A DNA stretch of 64,000 bases from a virus: IMG/VR virus record IMGVR_UViG_3300037336_000053, positions 59,363-123,362 of that record; one strand, 5' to 3'. The position numbers and the translations under genes were made by a program. The notes under the pieces were generated by a model, which saw nothing but the letters and a program-made list of their open reading frames with translations, did not search any database and had not been told where the DNA came from. Below, piece after piece: positions 7,685 through 16,637 of this stretch (the first letter of the stretch is position 1; every line of letters begins with the position of its first letter).

Positions 7685-7693
7685 TATTTATTA
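7685..7693 (-). promoter_or_regulatory. Late promoter element TAATAAATA for the lysis cassette
   Basis: The minus strand reads TAATAAATACTTGCATGG. The same TAATAAATACTTGCA string recurs at 32420-32434 before another small gene, which argues for a conserved late promoter. It lies just before the zinc-ribbon/endolysin/spanin genes. Confidence 0.55.
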
Positions 7694-8407
7694 TAGTCTT
7701 TTAAGGACCAATACACATTCTGAGTTTTCAAACACAAGTTTATCGCCATATTTGCAAATATTATAATCACCTAAGTATTTTGTAAGAAATAGTATCTCTG
7801 GATATGAATCCATTATATCTAACGATTCATTAATCCGCTTAACTGTTTTTAATGTTTCGCCAAAGTCTACAAATTCAAACATTAACTTATCAGAATATGC
7901 TTTCTTAATAGATATAATGTTATCTTCCATAACAATTTTTTCTACGTAGCTGTTACTAAAGAAGTTTTTATAGTTATTAAGATTACTTTCAGATACTGTA
8001 ATACCGTAGTTATCAGGATCTAATGGAACTTCGCGATCTAAATTTTCTATTGTAACATCGTGGCTTCTAAAGCCTTTGTAGTAACGAAATTTAAAGTCTT
8101 CAACATCTGCTAATTTTGTAACTCCGTCTACAATTTCTATGATGTTTTGGTTTGCAGATTTATCTCTTTCAATTTCGACAAATACTCTATAGTTACCGTC
8201 GCTTTGCTCTCCAGCAGTTACGTCACTATCGAGAATGAAGCTATATCCACCTTCTAAAAACTTTACTAAATCATCAGCTGGTGGTTTATCTTTAACAGTA
8301 AAACTAAGAGTAATAATGTTTTTATCGTCGCCCATTTTACTAGCATATGCATCTATCTCAAAGATATGATATACTAAATCTTTTAAATCGCCTTGTCTAA
8401 GTCCCAT
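7691..8407 (-). CDS. Conserved phage protein of unknown function
   Basis: A 238-residue acidic protein with no motif I can name. It starts MGLRQGDLKDLVYHIFEIDAYASK and looks like a mixed alpha/beta protein with no membrane segments or signal. Its start codon shares a base with the stop of the upstream gene (TAATG), so the pair is translationally coupled. Position between a late element and the lysis cassette suggests a virion or assembly role, which is inference only. Confidence 0.6.
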   Translation of the reverse strand: MGLRQGDLKDLVYHIFEIDAYASKMGDDKNIITLSFTVKDKPPADDLVKFLEGGYSFILDSDVTAGEQSDGNYRVFVEIERDKSANQNIIEIVDGVTKLADVEDFKFRYYKGFRSHDVTIENLDREVPLDPDNYGITVSESNLNNYKNFFSNSYVEKIVMEDNIISIKKAYSDKLMFEFVDFGETLKTVKRINESLDIMDSYPEILFLTKYLGDYNICKYGDKLVFENSECVLVLKRL

Positions 8408-8916
8408 TATACTGCCCCCGGTGTTACTGGAGCTGCCATTGCTGCTTGATCCGCTGCTTGCGGTTGTTCTTGTGCAGTAATATTATCTAATTCTTCGACC
8501 TTATTATATCCGCCATAGATGTCTGCAATTAATTTCTTAGGCATTTGAATTTTAACTAACCAAATAGGATGACGGTCGAGTTTGCCTTTTTTAGATCCTG
8601 GACGAACATCACTAGGATCACGTATTTTACGAGGCTTAATAACATAATCTTTGCCCATAAACACTTTACAATCATAATCTAATAGACGTTGTCCGCCCAT
8701 TGGATCTGGCATCTTGTTACGATCCCACATGAATGTACATGTAATCCAATGACGATCAATAATTGGCCCTTCGGCTACCTCGCCATCCTGCCAATTAGCA
8801 TAGACGTAAATATCTAATTCGTCTAAGACTCTTTCAAAATCTTTTAGTACTTGAAACGAAGTATTACTATCGTAAATGCCTTCGATGTTTTTAACAATGT
8901 CATAGATATCTTGCAT
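8407..8916 (-). CDS. Conserved phage protein, probably virion-associated
   Basis: A 169-residue protein. The N-terminal 130 residues look globular (DIYVYANWQDGEVAEGPIID, HWITCTFMWDRNKMPDPMGG), and the last 30 are low-complexity Ala/Gln/Pro. Similar proteins occur as uncharacterised genes in T4-like marine phages. A GATAAATA element at 8941-8948 lies about 25 bases upstream, so late expression is expected. Function is not known. Confidence 0.6.
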   Translation of the reverse strand: MQDIYDIVKNIEGIYDSNTSFQVLKDFERVLDELDIYVYANWQDGEVAEGPIIDRHWITCTFMWDRNKMPDPMGGQRLLDYDCKVFMGKDYVIKPRKIRDPSDVRPGSKKGKLDRHPIWLVKIQMPKKLIADIYGGYNKVEELDNITAQEQPQAADQAAMAAPVTPGAV

Positions 8917-8940
8917 GGGTCATCCTATTTCTTACATACT

Positions 8941-8948
8941 TATTTATC
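8941..8948 (-). promoter_or_regulatory. Late promoter element GATAAATA
   Basis: GATAAATA on the minus strand, about 25 bases before the ATG at 8916. It lies in the divergent spacer shared with phoH. Confidence 0.5.
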
Positions 8949-9067
8949 GCAGTTTCAGAGTTAACAACTATTTTTACTCAGCGTTCTCGATGCTAAATAT
9001 CTTTGTAGGGCTAGTGCTTTACTCGAAAGCATACAGTCTTACTCCATTACTCATAGGAGGAAAATTA

Positions 9068-9811
9068 ATGGGTGCAAAGCGCAAAGTGGCTGTTAAATCT
9101 AGACAGCATATTAATACTAATTACGATAACGTAATTAACATTAAACCAATGGGACATTCAGTCCAAAAGAAGACGCAAGTCACAATACTTCCCCGTAATA
9201 GAAACCAAGAAACATACGTGTTAGCATTGCTAGATCCAAAGAAAGACATAGTCTTCGGAGTGGGTCCGGCAGGAACAGGCAAAACCATGTTGGCTGTGCA
9301 AGTAGCGGTTAAACTATTTAAAGAAGGTGTAGTTGATAAGATTATCGTTACTAGACCGGCTGTGTCTGTTGACGAAGATCTAGGCTTTTTACCAGGTACA
9401 TTAGAAGAAAAAATGGCACCATGGACTCGACCGATATTCGATGTATTGAGAGAGTATTTTCATGCAAAAGAGATAGAAGGGATGATTGCAGAAGGAGTGA
9501 TTGAAATTGCACCGTTAGCATATATGCGCGGCCGCACATTTAAAGATGCGTTTATTTTAGCAGACGAGATGCAAAACGCAACACCAAGTCAGATGAAAAT
9601 GTTGCTTACACGCTTAGGCACAGGTTCAATGATGGCAGTAACAGGCGATCTAAATCAGGCAGATAGGCTTAAGGATAATGGTCTATTAGATTTTACTAGA
9701 CTATTAGAAGCACGTAACTCAGAACGTTTGGACGTAGTCCAGTTTGCAACAGGAGATATCGAAAGACACCAAGCAGTTAGAGAAGTCCTCAGAGTATATG
9801 GAGACGAATAA
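9068..9811 (+). CDS. phoH: PhoH-like P-loop ATPase
   Basis: A 247-residue PhoH-family ATPase from the ATG at 9068, chosen because a strong TAGGAGG Shine-Dalgarno sequence ends 6-7 bases before it; the frame is open further upstream but without such a site. Walker A is GVGPAGTGKT and Walker B is ILADEMQN, followed by the sensor TGDLNQ. PhoH is very common in marine phages. Proposed roles are RNA metabolism or phosphate stress, and no role is proven. It is one of only three plus-strand genes in the window and sits alone between divergent and convergent neighbours, ending in a bidirectional terminator. Confidence 0.93.
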   Translation: MGAKRKVAVKSRQHINTNYDNVINIKPMGHSVQKKTQVTILPRNRNQETYVLALLDPKKDIVFGVGPAGTGKTMLAVQVAVKLFKEGVVDKIIVTRPAVSVDEDLGFLPGTLEEKMAPWTRPIFDVLREYFHAKEIEGMIAEGVIEIAPLAYMRGRTFKDAFILADEMQNATPSQMKMLLTRLGTGSMMAVTGDLNQADRLKDNGLLDFTRLLEARNSERLDVVQFATGDIERHQAVREVLRVYGDE

Positions 9812-9824
9812 TTAAAGACTAGTA

Positions 9825-9850
9825 ATAGGGGACTTTAATTAGTCCCCTAT
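9825..9850. terminator. Bidirectional terminator between phoH and dCMP deaminase
   Basis: A perfect 10-bp inverted repeat (ATAGGGGACT / AGTCCCCTAT) with a 6-base loop lies between the convergent genes. The deaminase stop codon falls inside the hairpin. T-rich bases follow on one side (TTTAT), so it can serve both strands. Confidence 0.7.
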
Positions 9851-10273
9851 CTTTATGACCTCAACGTCAGACTTTGCTAGAAAGTCAATACCGTCTGTGT
9901 TACGATAAGCATTACGATAGTATACAGTAACTATTCCACTTTGATATATCAGTTTGGCACAATCCATACAAGGAGCATGCGTAATAAACATAGTTGCACC
10001 CGCCCCACTTTCACTACTTTTAGCTAACTTTGTAATTGCATTACTTTCTGCGTGAATTACTTCAGGTTTAGTTTTTAATACCGGCTCGTTTTTATGTACA
10101 CCAATTATATTTTCACAATTATTATCCCATCCACTAGGCATTCCATTATATCCAATACTTGAAATACGATCATCTTTAACAACAATAGCACCAACTTGTA
10201 AACGTGTTGCTGAACTTAGCTGTGCAAACCGTTCTGCAACATCCATAAATGCCGCGATAAATTTAGTTTTCAT
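9839..10273 (-). CDS. Deoxycytidylate (dCMP) deaminase
   Basis: A 144-residue zinc-dependent deaminase converting dCMP to dUMP, the substrate of thymidylate synthase. The catalytic HAESNAI motif and the APCMDCAK zinc motif are both present, and the length fits phage dCMP deaminases. It ends a chain of nucleotide genes (DHFR, ThyA, SHMT) read in the same direction. It overlaps the small membrane gene upstream by 4 bases. No allosteric insertion as long as that of T4 Cd is apparent. Confidence 0.92.
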   Translation of the reverse strand: MKTKFIAAFMDVAERFAQLSSATRLQVGAIVVKDDRISSIGYNGMPSGWDNNCENIIGVHKNEPVLKTKPEVIHAESNAITKLAKSSESGAGATMFITHAPCMDCAKLIYQSGIVTVYYRNAYRNTDGIDFLAKSDVEVIKIGD

Positions 10274-10452
10274 TTAATGTATTTGTCCACTAGTTTCTTG
10301 CCAATGTATAAAACTGCTATTACTGTCATTAAAATTCCTGCCTCTAGGTATAAGTTTCCTGTACTGCTGTCTACTGCAATGCCGTCTGTGCTTATTTCTA
10401 TGCGACAGTCTTCACATGCTCCTGCTGCTATTTTTTCTAATCGTTCACTCAT
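10270..10452 (-). CDS. Small membrane protein
   Basis: A 60-residue protein from the ATG at 10452, which makes a 4-base ATGA overlap with the upstream stop; an upstream in-frame start would overlap far more. It has a Cys pair (ACEDC) near residue 13 and one membrane helix at about 37-54. Function is unknown. It is coupled between dCMP deaminase and a small conserved gene. Confidence 0.55.
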   Translation of the reverse strand: MSERLEKIAAGACEDCRIEISTDGIAVDSSTGNLYLEAGILMTVIAVLYIGKKLVDKYIK

Positions 10453-10673
10453 TTTAATAATTCCAGTAGATATTCGTTCTTTGTAAAAATATAATCCCAA
10501 TTAAGCCTGTATATAGGAGGCTTACCGTTATCGTCGTGGTATGTACGTCTAATGTAATAATATGTTAGCCACACCCGCTTCTTACTACTAGATACTACAG
10601 GCATCCAAGCAAACTTCTTTTCAATTCTATATTGGTCAGGAAGGTTGCTGCCGTTTTTACCGTGCCCCATCAT
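10449..10673 (-). CDS. Small conserved protein, paralogue of the protein at 33063-33302
   Basis: A 74-residue aromatic-rich protein. Its layout (LPDQ, an aromatic beta core such as RVWLTYYYIRRTY, then a C-terminal FTKNEYLLELLK) matches the protein at 33063-33302 (LPDQ, GKYIWFKRCEV, DPKEFLLHELKR), so the two are probably paralogues. It overlaps both neighbours by about 4 bases. Function is unknown. Confidence 0.6.
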   Translation of the reverse strand: MMGHGKNGSNLPDQYRIEKKFAWMPVVSSSKKRVWLTYYYIRRTYHDDNGKPPIYRLNWDYIFTKNEYLLELLK

Positions 10674-11812
10674 TTTAGGATATCAACAATAGTGTATGCA
10701 AGTTGACGGAACCAATGTTCATCGTGACCACGAGTAGTTTCTGCGGCTGTGCCAATTCGGATACCGCTGGTCTCTACAAAGCTGCGAGGATCATTTGGAA
10801 TACCGTTCTTGTTCACTGTGATATCATTTGCTTCCAATAAGTCAGCAGCAGCCCGACCACTGTGCTTGCTGTTACTCAAATCCATCAGAATAACGTGCGA
10901 ATCAGTGCCACCTGTTTGTACACTACAGCCTTCTTTAACAAACACATCACACATTGCTTGTGCGTTGCGTACAACAGCATGTGCATAGTCTTTGAACTCT
11001 TGCGTATCGGCTTCGATAAAGCACTGTGCTTTAGCTGCAATGATATGCATTAGTGGGCCGCCTTGTGTACCTGGGAATATAGCACTATTAATCTTCTTAG
11101 TAAGTGTTTCATTATTCCAAAGTATAATGCCGCCGCGTGGGCCACGCAGTGTCTTGTGTGTAGTTGATGTAACTACATCGGCAAATGGCACAGGATTAGG
11201 ATACGCACCGCCGGCAATGAGTCCACTGTAGTGTGCCATATCAATCACAAGGTAAGCACCTACACTGTCTGCGATCTCACGGAACTTTGCCCAATCAATT
11301 ACTCTAGGATACGCACTAGCCCCGGCTACAATAACATGCGGACGCACATCAAACGCTTGTGCTTGAACAGCATCATAGTCTAGGTATCCGTTAGCACCAA
11401 CACCGTAAGCATAGCAGTCGTATATCTTGCCTGAGATATTAGGTTTGCTACCGTGCGATAAGTGTCCACCACTGGCTAAGTCCATACCCAGTAAACGATC
11501 GCCGGGATGCATCAATGCTTGATATACTGCTGTGTTGGCATTAGCACCGCTGTGCGGTTGCACGTTAGCAAATTTTGCACCGTATAGCTTGCACAGTGTA
11601 TCAATAGCAAGTTGCTCAACTTCGTCCATGTTATCGCAGCCGTTATAATAACGCTTGCCCGGATAACCTTCTGCATACTTGTTGGTTAGTATGCTGCCAC
11701 ACAACTGCATTACTTCATCGCTGGCAAAGTTTTCACTTGCAATAAGTTCTACTGTTGAGTTTTGTCGAATCTCTTCATTCAACAAAATATTTTTAATTCG
11801 TGTGTCAATCAT
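10670..11812 (-). CDS. glyA: Serine hydroxymethyltransferase
   Basis: A 380-residue PLP enzyme that converts serine plus tetrahydrofolate to glycine plus methylene-tetrahydrofolate, the one-carbon donor for ThyA. ELIASENF, GYPGKRYYNGC and the PLP-lysine motif TSTTHKTLRGPRGG are all present. It is shorter than the roughly 417 of E. coli GlyA because the N-terminus and C-terminal tail are trimmed. With ThyA and DHFR it completes the thymidylate cycle in one operon. It overlaps the DadA-like gene by 4 bases. Confidence 0.95.
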   Translation of the reverse strand: MIDTRIKNILLNEEIRQNSTVELIASENFASDEVMQLCGSILTNKYAEGYPGKRYYNGCDNMDEVEQLAIDTLCKLYGAKFANVQPHSGANANTAVYQALMHPGDRLLGMDLASGGHLSHGSKPNISGKIYDCYAYGVGANGYLDYDAVQAQAFDVRPHVIVAGASAYPRVIDWAKFREIADSVGAYLVIDMAHYSGLIAGGAYPNPVPFADVVTSTTHKTLRGPRGGIILWNNETLTKKINSAIFPGTQGGPLMHIIAAKAQCFIEADTQEFKDYAHAVVRNAQAMCDVFVKEGCSVQTGGTDSHVILMDLSNSKHSGRAAADLLEANDITVNKNGIPNDPRSFVETSGIRIGTAAETTRGHDEHWFRQLAYTIVDILK

Positions 11813-12993
11813 CTGTAATCCTTAATTAATTTAGTTAGTCTCACAGCAGTTGCAGGACTCAGTGTCCAACCTAAGTGGCCATGTCCAGTGTGGTAAAACA
11901 CTCTGGGGTTATTCTTACTCCGCTCTACAATAGGCATCATGTCTGGTGTCATAGGACGTAGACACGCCCACGGGGAATAGTCATGTGTATTAATCTTGGG
12001 AAAGTTAGTATGCACCCAATCCAACAGCGGTTTAATACGATCATGCCGTATATCATAGTTCTCACCAGTTAGTTCGGCAGTTCCAGCAACACGGAATCTT
12101 CTACCCAATGTACTGGTCACAATCTTTGCTTGATCGTCTAACAAACTGGTTTGTGGTGTGTGTGCATAACTTTCGTCATCTAAATTGATTGTGATGCTGT
12201 ATCCTTTTACTGGATAGACATCGATTGTGTCTCCTGCCGTTTTAGCAAGTTCTACACTTCCTACACCACTACTAATCACAATAACATCATAGTGTGATAA
12301 GGTATTCACATGTTTAACTTTATCACCAAACTCGAACCTAACTCCGTATTTGGTTTTCAATACTTTAGACAGTTCAGTACAGAACTTGTGTATATCTCCT
12401 ACCCAGTCATCTTTGGTCCAAACACCGCCAACTAACTCGCCATCATTTTGTAATGTAGGTTCAAGCTCGTGCATCTTGTATGGAGATACTATCTGCCACT
12501 GACAACCATTTGCTTCATACAGTTCTGTTACAGATTCAGCGTCTGCAAAATATTTGTCGTCTTTGTAGAAGTGTAGGATACCCCGGAAACTCTGATCAAA
12601 CTCTATACCTTCTTCAGCAATGATCTCTCTATATAGATCACGTGAACGCATACCCATCTGGATAGTTTCGGCAGTGTTCCTTTCATACTGGTTGGTGATG
12701 GTGTTCCACATGAACTTTGCCATCCAACGGATTTTCGCCCATTCAAACGTCGGGCGAATCAACAGTGGAGCATCCTTCTTGAACATCCACTTGATGCCTT
12801 TGGCCACGTTACCCCACGTTGTCCAGACTTCGCTATTGCTAACACTTACTTGTCCACCATTGGCAAAACTGGTCTTCATTGCAGGATAACGCTCTTGTTC
12901 GTAAACAGTTACTTTATGCCCTGCCTTGGCAAGATAATATGCTGCCAACACTCCGCTGATACCAGCGCCGACTACTACAATATTTTTAACCAC
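11809..12993 (-). CDS. dadA: DadA-like FAD-dependent D-amino acid dehydrogenase
   Basis: A flavin oxidoreductase of the DadA/DAO family. The Rossmann motif IVVVGAGISGVLAAYYLAKAG is at the N-terminus, and GQVSVSNSEVWTTWGN and the C-terminal GHGHLGWTLSPATA are family-like. I choose the GTG at 12993, which has GAGAG 7 bases upstream and gives the usual family N-terminus; an ATG at 13065 would add 24 residues. DadA oxidises D-amino acids to keto acids and ammonia. Placement between SHMT and ThyA suggests a role in amino-acid or one-carbon supply, or D-alanine from the dismantled cell wall. Glycine or sarcosine oxidase activity is an alternative. Confidence 0.85.
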   Translation of the reverse strand: MVKNIVVVGAGISGVLAAYYLAKAGHKVTVYEQERYPAMKTSFANGGQVSVSNSEVWTTWGNVAKGIKWMFKKDAPLLIRPTFEWAKIRWMAKFMWNTITNQYERNTAETIQMGMRSRDLYREIIAEEGIEFDQSFRGILHFYKDDKYFADAESVTELYEANGCQWQIVSPYKMHELEPTLQNDGELVGGVWTKDDWVGDIHKFCTELSKVLKTKYGVRFEFGDKVKHVNTLSHYDVIVISSGVGSVELAKTAGDTIDVYPVKGYSITINLDDESYAHTPQTSLLDDQAKIVTSTLGRRFRVAGTAELTGENYDIRHDRIKPLLDWVHTNFPKINTHDYSPWACLRPMTPDMMPIVERSKNNPRVFYHTGHGHLGWTLSPATAVRLTKLIKDYR

Positions 12994-13096
12994 TATATTA
13001 CTCTCAGGTGTATTCCAAATGTCTCGATTATTATCTATACGAGATCGTTCTATCAAATTTATCATGCAACGATAAGTTTACTGTCTATAATGTTAC

Positions 13097-13939
13097 TTAT
13101 ATCGCCATCGGAGCCTTAATTGAATCCATTGGCGTATAGTTAATTAACTTATACCCACTTGTGTTAGTAGCAAGCAATTCATCCAATGTATTAAATGCAG
13201 GCATAAGCAAATGCGGTTCCTGCATTGGCGTGCGAGTAAGTTGTTGATTGACTTGTTCCATATGATTTTTATAGATATGACAATCTCCACCGCTCCATAC
13301 AAAATCGCCTACTTGTAGTTCGCAAATTTGTGCAAGCATGTGTGTAAGCAAACTGTAGCTGGCAATATTAAACGGTACGCCAAGGAACATGTCTGCACTA
13401 CGCTGATACATCTGGCAGTGTAGTTTGCCATTCATTACGCGGAACTGACTTAGTGTGTGACAAGGAGGAAGTGCCATACGATCAATTTCACTAGCATTCC
13501 ACGCACTGAGAATTAAACGCCTGCTGTTAGGATTTGTTTTAATGTCTTTGATAAGCCCAGCAATTTGATCTACACCATTAAAGTTGCGCCATTGGTAACC
13601 ATATACTGGTCCAAGTTCGCCGTCTGCATAACCTAGTGCTTTACCTTGTGCATTAGCATTAGCAGTCCAAATAGTTGTCTTATCTGTAAGTTCCTCACGG
13701 GGCTTTTCAAACGTGCGTTCAGCAAGCCTTCGCTCGTCTGTGCTACCTTCCAAGAACCATAGCAACTCGCCGACTACACTACGCCAGGCAAGTTTCTTTG
13801 TAGTAACAGCAGGAAATCCATCCTGCAAATTAAAACGCATCTGATAACCAAACACACTGCGTGTACCTATTCCTGTGCGATCACTAACATTTTCACCGTT
13901 AGCTAAAATGTATTCAAGAGCGTCTAAATATTGTTTCAT
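13097..13939 (-). CDS. thyA: Thymidylate synthase ThyA
   Basis: A 280-residue folate-dependent thymidylate synthase making dTMP from dUMP. The catalytic cysteine is in LPPCHTLSQF, the Arg-binding RTGIGTRSVFG motif is near residue 20, and the C-terminal APMAI closes the active site as in E. coli. Length is slightly above the bacterial 264. It overlaps DHFR by 4 bases (ATGA), and SHMT/DadA follow, so folate recycling and dTMP synthesis are co-expressed. Confidence 0.97.
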   Translation of the reverse strand: MKQYLDALEYILANGENVSDRTGIGTRSVFGYQMRFNLQDGFPAVTTKKLAWRSVVGELLWFLEGSTDERRLAERTFEKPREELTDKTTIWTANANAQGKALGYADGELGPVYGYQWRNFNGVDQIAGLIKDIKTNPNSRRLILSAWNASEIDRMALPPCHTLSQFRVMNGKLHCQMYQRSADMFLGVPFNIASYSLLTHMLAQICELQVGDFVWSGGDCHIYKNHMEQVNQQLTRTPMQEPHLLMPAFNTLDELLATNTSGYKLINYTPMDSIKAPMAI

Positions 13940-14403
13940 TTTCTAACCCATTTCTCAACATAAATGTCAGTTTCTGGGCTTACGCTGTCAAGATCAAACT
14001 GTTCTAAAATTTTAGTACCTGGAAGGCTAACGTCACAATCGTATTCGCCTTCAATACGGCTAAGCCATAGCTCGTCAATGATATCCAAACAGTGTTCAAT
14101 TAACTGCCCCCCACCAATGATCCAAACTGGATGCTCAAGGTTTAAGTCTACAATTTGTTGTTTAACCCCTTGTCCAAATGTATATGTTGCACCTTCCACT
14201 TTAGTAGAACTTACAACTATGTTTTGTCGACCCGGCAACGGTTTAACAGGCAAACTATTCCAAGTATTACGCCCCATAACAATTGCTTGTCCGTAGGTCA
14301 TTTTCTTAAACCATTGTAGGTCTGCACGATTATGCAGCCACGGCATATCACCGTTCTTGCCAATGCCCCAATTTTCGTCACATGCTAGAATTGCTCTAAT
14401 CAT
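13936..14403 (-). CDS. folA: Dihydrofolate reductase
   Basis: A 155-residue DHFR that regenerates tetrahydrofolate after the ThyA reaction. MIRAILACDENWGIGKNGDM gives the substrate/NADPH loop, and MGRNTWNSLP and WIIGGGQLIEHCL are the usual cofactor motifs. Full length compared with E. coli (159). It overlaps thyA by 4 bases. Confidence 0.95.
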   Translation of the reverse strand: MIRAILACDENWGIGKNGDMPWLHNRADLQWFKKMTYGQAIVMGRNTWNSLPVKPLPGRQNIVVSSTKVEGATYTFGQGVKQQIVDLNLEHPVWIIGGGQLIEHCLDIIDELWLSRIEGEYDCDVSLPGTKILEQFDLDSVSPETDIYVEKWVRK

Positions 14404-14404
14404 A

Positions 14405-14563
14405 TTAATTTCCTTTTAAATCTTCTATTCTTTGTTGCAACCAACTAATAGTAGTATGTATATGACCGGTATCATGCGGCTGCAATTGAGATTTAGCGTA
14501 TTCAACTTCGCTCTCTAGAATTTCTATTCGCATTAAACTGTGAATTAAATCCTTATTAGACAT
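14405..14563 (-). CDS. Small helical protein after ferredoxin
   Basis: A 52-residue protein from the ATG at 14563 ([20 protein letters not shown]), which overlaps the ferredoxin stop by 8 bases; this start fits better than an upstream in-frame codon deep inside ferredoxin. It looks like two amphipathic helices with a coiled-coil tendency. Unknown function; it may bind a partner encoded nearby. Confidence 0.5.
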   Translation of the reverse strand: MSNKDLIHSLMRIEILESEVEYAKSQLQPHDTGHIHTTISWLQQRIEDLKGN

Positions 14564-14915
14564 TACCTTTACCTGGTGTTTCACTAAAGTGATTTTCAAA
14601 CTTGTTTCCAATGCCGTTCCATTCAGCAGCATCTAAAGGAACATCTTCAGGACGTACTTGGGTAATTACGGGCCAAAGATTACTATACTTACGATTAATT
14701 TCTTCCCATTTAAACTGTTCGCCTACATCTCTAAAAGTATTATCGGCTACAATTGCATCAACCGGGCATTCAGGTTCACAAACACCGCAGTCGATGCATT
14801 CGTCTGGATTGATAACCAACATGTTTTCACCTTCGTAGAAACAATCTACTGGACATACACTTACACAATCCATGTGTTTACATTTAATACAATTGTCAGT
14901 AACTAAATATGTCAT
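14556..14915 (-). CDS. fdxA: FdxA-type 7Fe-8S ferredoxin
   Basis: A 119-residue bacterial-type ferredoxin. [18 protein letters not shown] and [16 protein letters not shown] supply ligands for one 3Fe-4S and one 4Fe-4S cluster, and the C-terminal extension ([15 protein letters not shown]) is that of alphaproteobacterial FdxA. It is an electron carrier needing Fe-S cluster insertion, which links it to the phage ErpA/IscU/IscA set. Fpr at 34495 is its likely reductase. It shares a base with the clamp-loader stop. Confidence 0.95.
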   Translation of the reverse strand: MTYLVTDNCIKCKHMDCVSVCPVDCFYEGENMLVINPDECIDCGVCEPECPVDAIVADNTFRDVGEQFKWEEINRKYSNLWPVITQVRPEDVPLDAAEWNGIGNKFENHFSETPGKGNV

Positions 14916-15829
14916 TATAGTCGTCCTAACCTTATGAGCGTGGCTGCAAGATTTATCTCTGCATCAGCAACCAATGCATGATCTACAAGACCTTGCTTAA
15001 TAGTTAGCACGGCATTATCTTGTTGTTCATCGTTTCCGAACAGTTCAACATTGTCATACAGCCAACGATAAATCTCTTCCATTTCTTCTGGTCGAACTGC
15101 ACCACAAAGTAATTTACGTGCATCATTAATCTTACCTTGTTTAAATAACTCAACCATATCTAGTTTCCAGTCACTATTTCCAGTATCACCTTCATTAGGA
15201 CGAAGTAAACTACCTTCTTGTACATTCATCTGTACCATATTGATACATTTGCGCAAGTCTGGATATGTTGCCTTTACATAAGTGTCTAAGATATCCAAAT
15301 CTGGAATAACACCTTCTGTAATAAGAATCTCTGCTACGCGAGCAGTAAACTCAGTCTGGTCAATTTTAGCAATATGAAAGCCCTGGCAACGACTATGGAT
15401 AGCTGGAATAATTCTGTTAGGATAGTTACAAGTTAAAATAAACCTTGCTGTGCTGTGATATTCTTCCATAACACCACGCAATGCTGCTTGTGCGCCAGGA
15501 CTCAAATAATCAGCCTCGTCAAGTAGCACAACTTTAAAGTCACCAAACGGAATCATTTGTACAAAGTTGACAATCTTATTACGAACATCATCTACTGAGT
15601 TAGTACGCGATGCGTTAATTTCTAATACGTCTAAGTCATTCAGATCAAGTTCGTTAAACAGCAGTTTGGCAAGTGTAGTTTTACCAATACCTGCGTTACC
15701 GCTGAATAGCAAATGCGGAATAGTTTTATCTTTAATCCAAGTGTTTACTTGCTTACGTTGTGCCTCATCTCGAAACACATAACCGTCAACTGTTTTAGGA
15801 CGGTATTTTTCTACCCATAGTTCTTTCAT
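14915..15829 (-). CDS. Sliding-clamp loader ATPase subunit (T4 gp44-like)
   Basis: A 304-residue AAA+ clamp loader like T4 gp44 and RFC small subunits. It begins [10 protein letters not shown], has Walker [10 protein letters not shown], Walker B LLDEADYL, the arginine-finger SRC motif in IHSRCQGF and a C-terminal helical collar. It loads the phage sliding clamp during DNA replication. The small subunit (gp62-like), clamp and polymerase are not in this window. It is strong support for a T4-like replisome. It overlaps the MazG-like gene by 4 bases. Confidence 0.95.
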   Translation of the reverse strand: MKELWVEKYRPKTVDGYVFRDEAQRKQVNTWIKDKTIPHLLFSGNAGIGKTTLAKLLFNELDLNDLDVLEINASRTNSVDDVRNKIVNFVQMIPFGDFKVVLLDEADYLSPGAQAALRGVMEEYHSTARFILTCNYPNRIIPAIHSRCQGFHIAKIDQTEFTARVAEILITEGVIPDLDILDTYVKATYPDLRKCINMVQMNVQEGSLLRPNEGDTGNSDWKLDMVELFKQGKINDARKLLCGAVRPEEMEEIYRWLYDNVELFGNDEQQDNAVLTIKQGLVDHALVADAEINLAATLIRLGRL

Positions 15830-16101
15830 TTGATTAACTCACTCCATATCTTTAATTTGTTACGCTTAGTATCTATTCTAGCATCAATCTCGGCTTTTGT
15901 CAAGAGTCCACTTTCAATCATTAGATTTATCATACACTGAACATCGCCAACTTCTTCAAGTAGTAGCACACGCTGTTCTTCTGTAACTTCTTCGAGTGTT
16001 TCGAACTTACGAATAATCTTGCTACAGCGTTGTGCGAGTTCACCACATTCTTCCATAGTAAGAACCATAAGCTCTTGTAGTTTGTTTAGTGTACCTGGCA
16101 T
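15826..16101 (-). CDS. MazG-like nucleotide pyrophosphohydrolase (short)
   Basis: A 91-residue all-alpha NTP pyrophosphatase. EECGEL and LLEEVGDVQ give the EExxE and ExxD metal ligands of the MazG/HisE fold. Such phage proteins may hydrolyse dNTPs or alarmones; the exact substrate is not shown. It shares a base with the exonuclease upstream and overlaps gp44 by 4 bases. A second, different MazG-like gene lies at 16696. Confidence 0.8.
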   Translation of the reverse strand: MPGTLNKLQELMVLTMEECGELAQRCSKIIRKFETLEEVTEEQRVLLLEEVGDVQCMINLMIESGLLTKAEIDARIDTKRNKLKIWSELIK

Positions 16102-16637
16102 TAGCGTTTTAGTCCTAATTCTTTGTAAGCAATTTGAATTGCTTTAGATTGAAAGTATGCATCTGCTAATGCATTATGCAGATCAGTCTGCATGCTTTTA
16201 CGTGGATCCTGTTGGCAACAGCCAAAAAGCGTTCTAGAATCCCGTATAATCCAGAAGTTCCACGGAATCGGCTTTGCAGCGCGGCGGAACATGTCTTCCA
16301 GTATGGTATAGTCAAAACCGTAACCTTGTCCCCATAATGTATCAACACCAACGACCCACTTGTTAACTTGACGTAAAGCCTCATCTACGCTAACTGCACC
16401 AGTCTGATCAAATGCTTCTTCCATAATCTTAGGATCTTGTTTGCCCCACCACTCAATAGTGCTGTCACTAGCAGTACGCCCAAGAGTATCTTGCTCGTCA
16501 ATGCTAATTTTTAGGTAAAGTTCTGAGTGAGGTTCGCTGTCATCTAGCGGATTAAACTTAACTGCACCTAGCGACAGGACAGTTGCAGTTGGACTAGTAT
16601 CAATAGTCTCTAGGTCGATAGTGCCGTGTGTAGCCAA
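16101..16637 (-). CDS. DexA-like 3'-5' exonuclease (DEDD family)
   Basis: A 178-residue RNase H-fold exonuclease. Metal ligands are visible in IDLET near residue 8, GYGFDYTILEDM in the middle, and HNALADAYFQ near the end, the DEDDh pattern. The wider family includes T4 DexA and Rv2179c-like RNases, so DNA or RNA may be the substrate. It is the first gene after a near-consensus sigma-70 promoter, which suggests early expression. Confidence 0.85.
   Translation of the reverse strand: MATHGTIDLETIDTSPTATVLSLGAVKFNPLDDSEPHSELYLKISIDEQDTLGRTASDSTIEWWGKQDPKIMEEAFDQTGAVSVDEALRQVNKWVVGVDTLWGQGYGFDYTILEDMFRRAAKPIPWNFWIIRDSRTLFGCCQQDPRKSMQTDLHNALADAYFQSKAIQIAYKELGLKR

Noticed and set aside
8917-9067. 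Long upstream extension of phoH
   Set aside because: The frame is open for 51 more codons, but the strong TAGGAGG site directly before the ATG at 9068 and the lack of family similarity upstream support the shorter protein.
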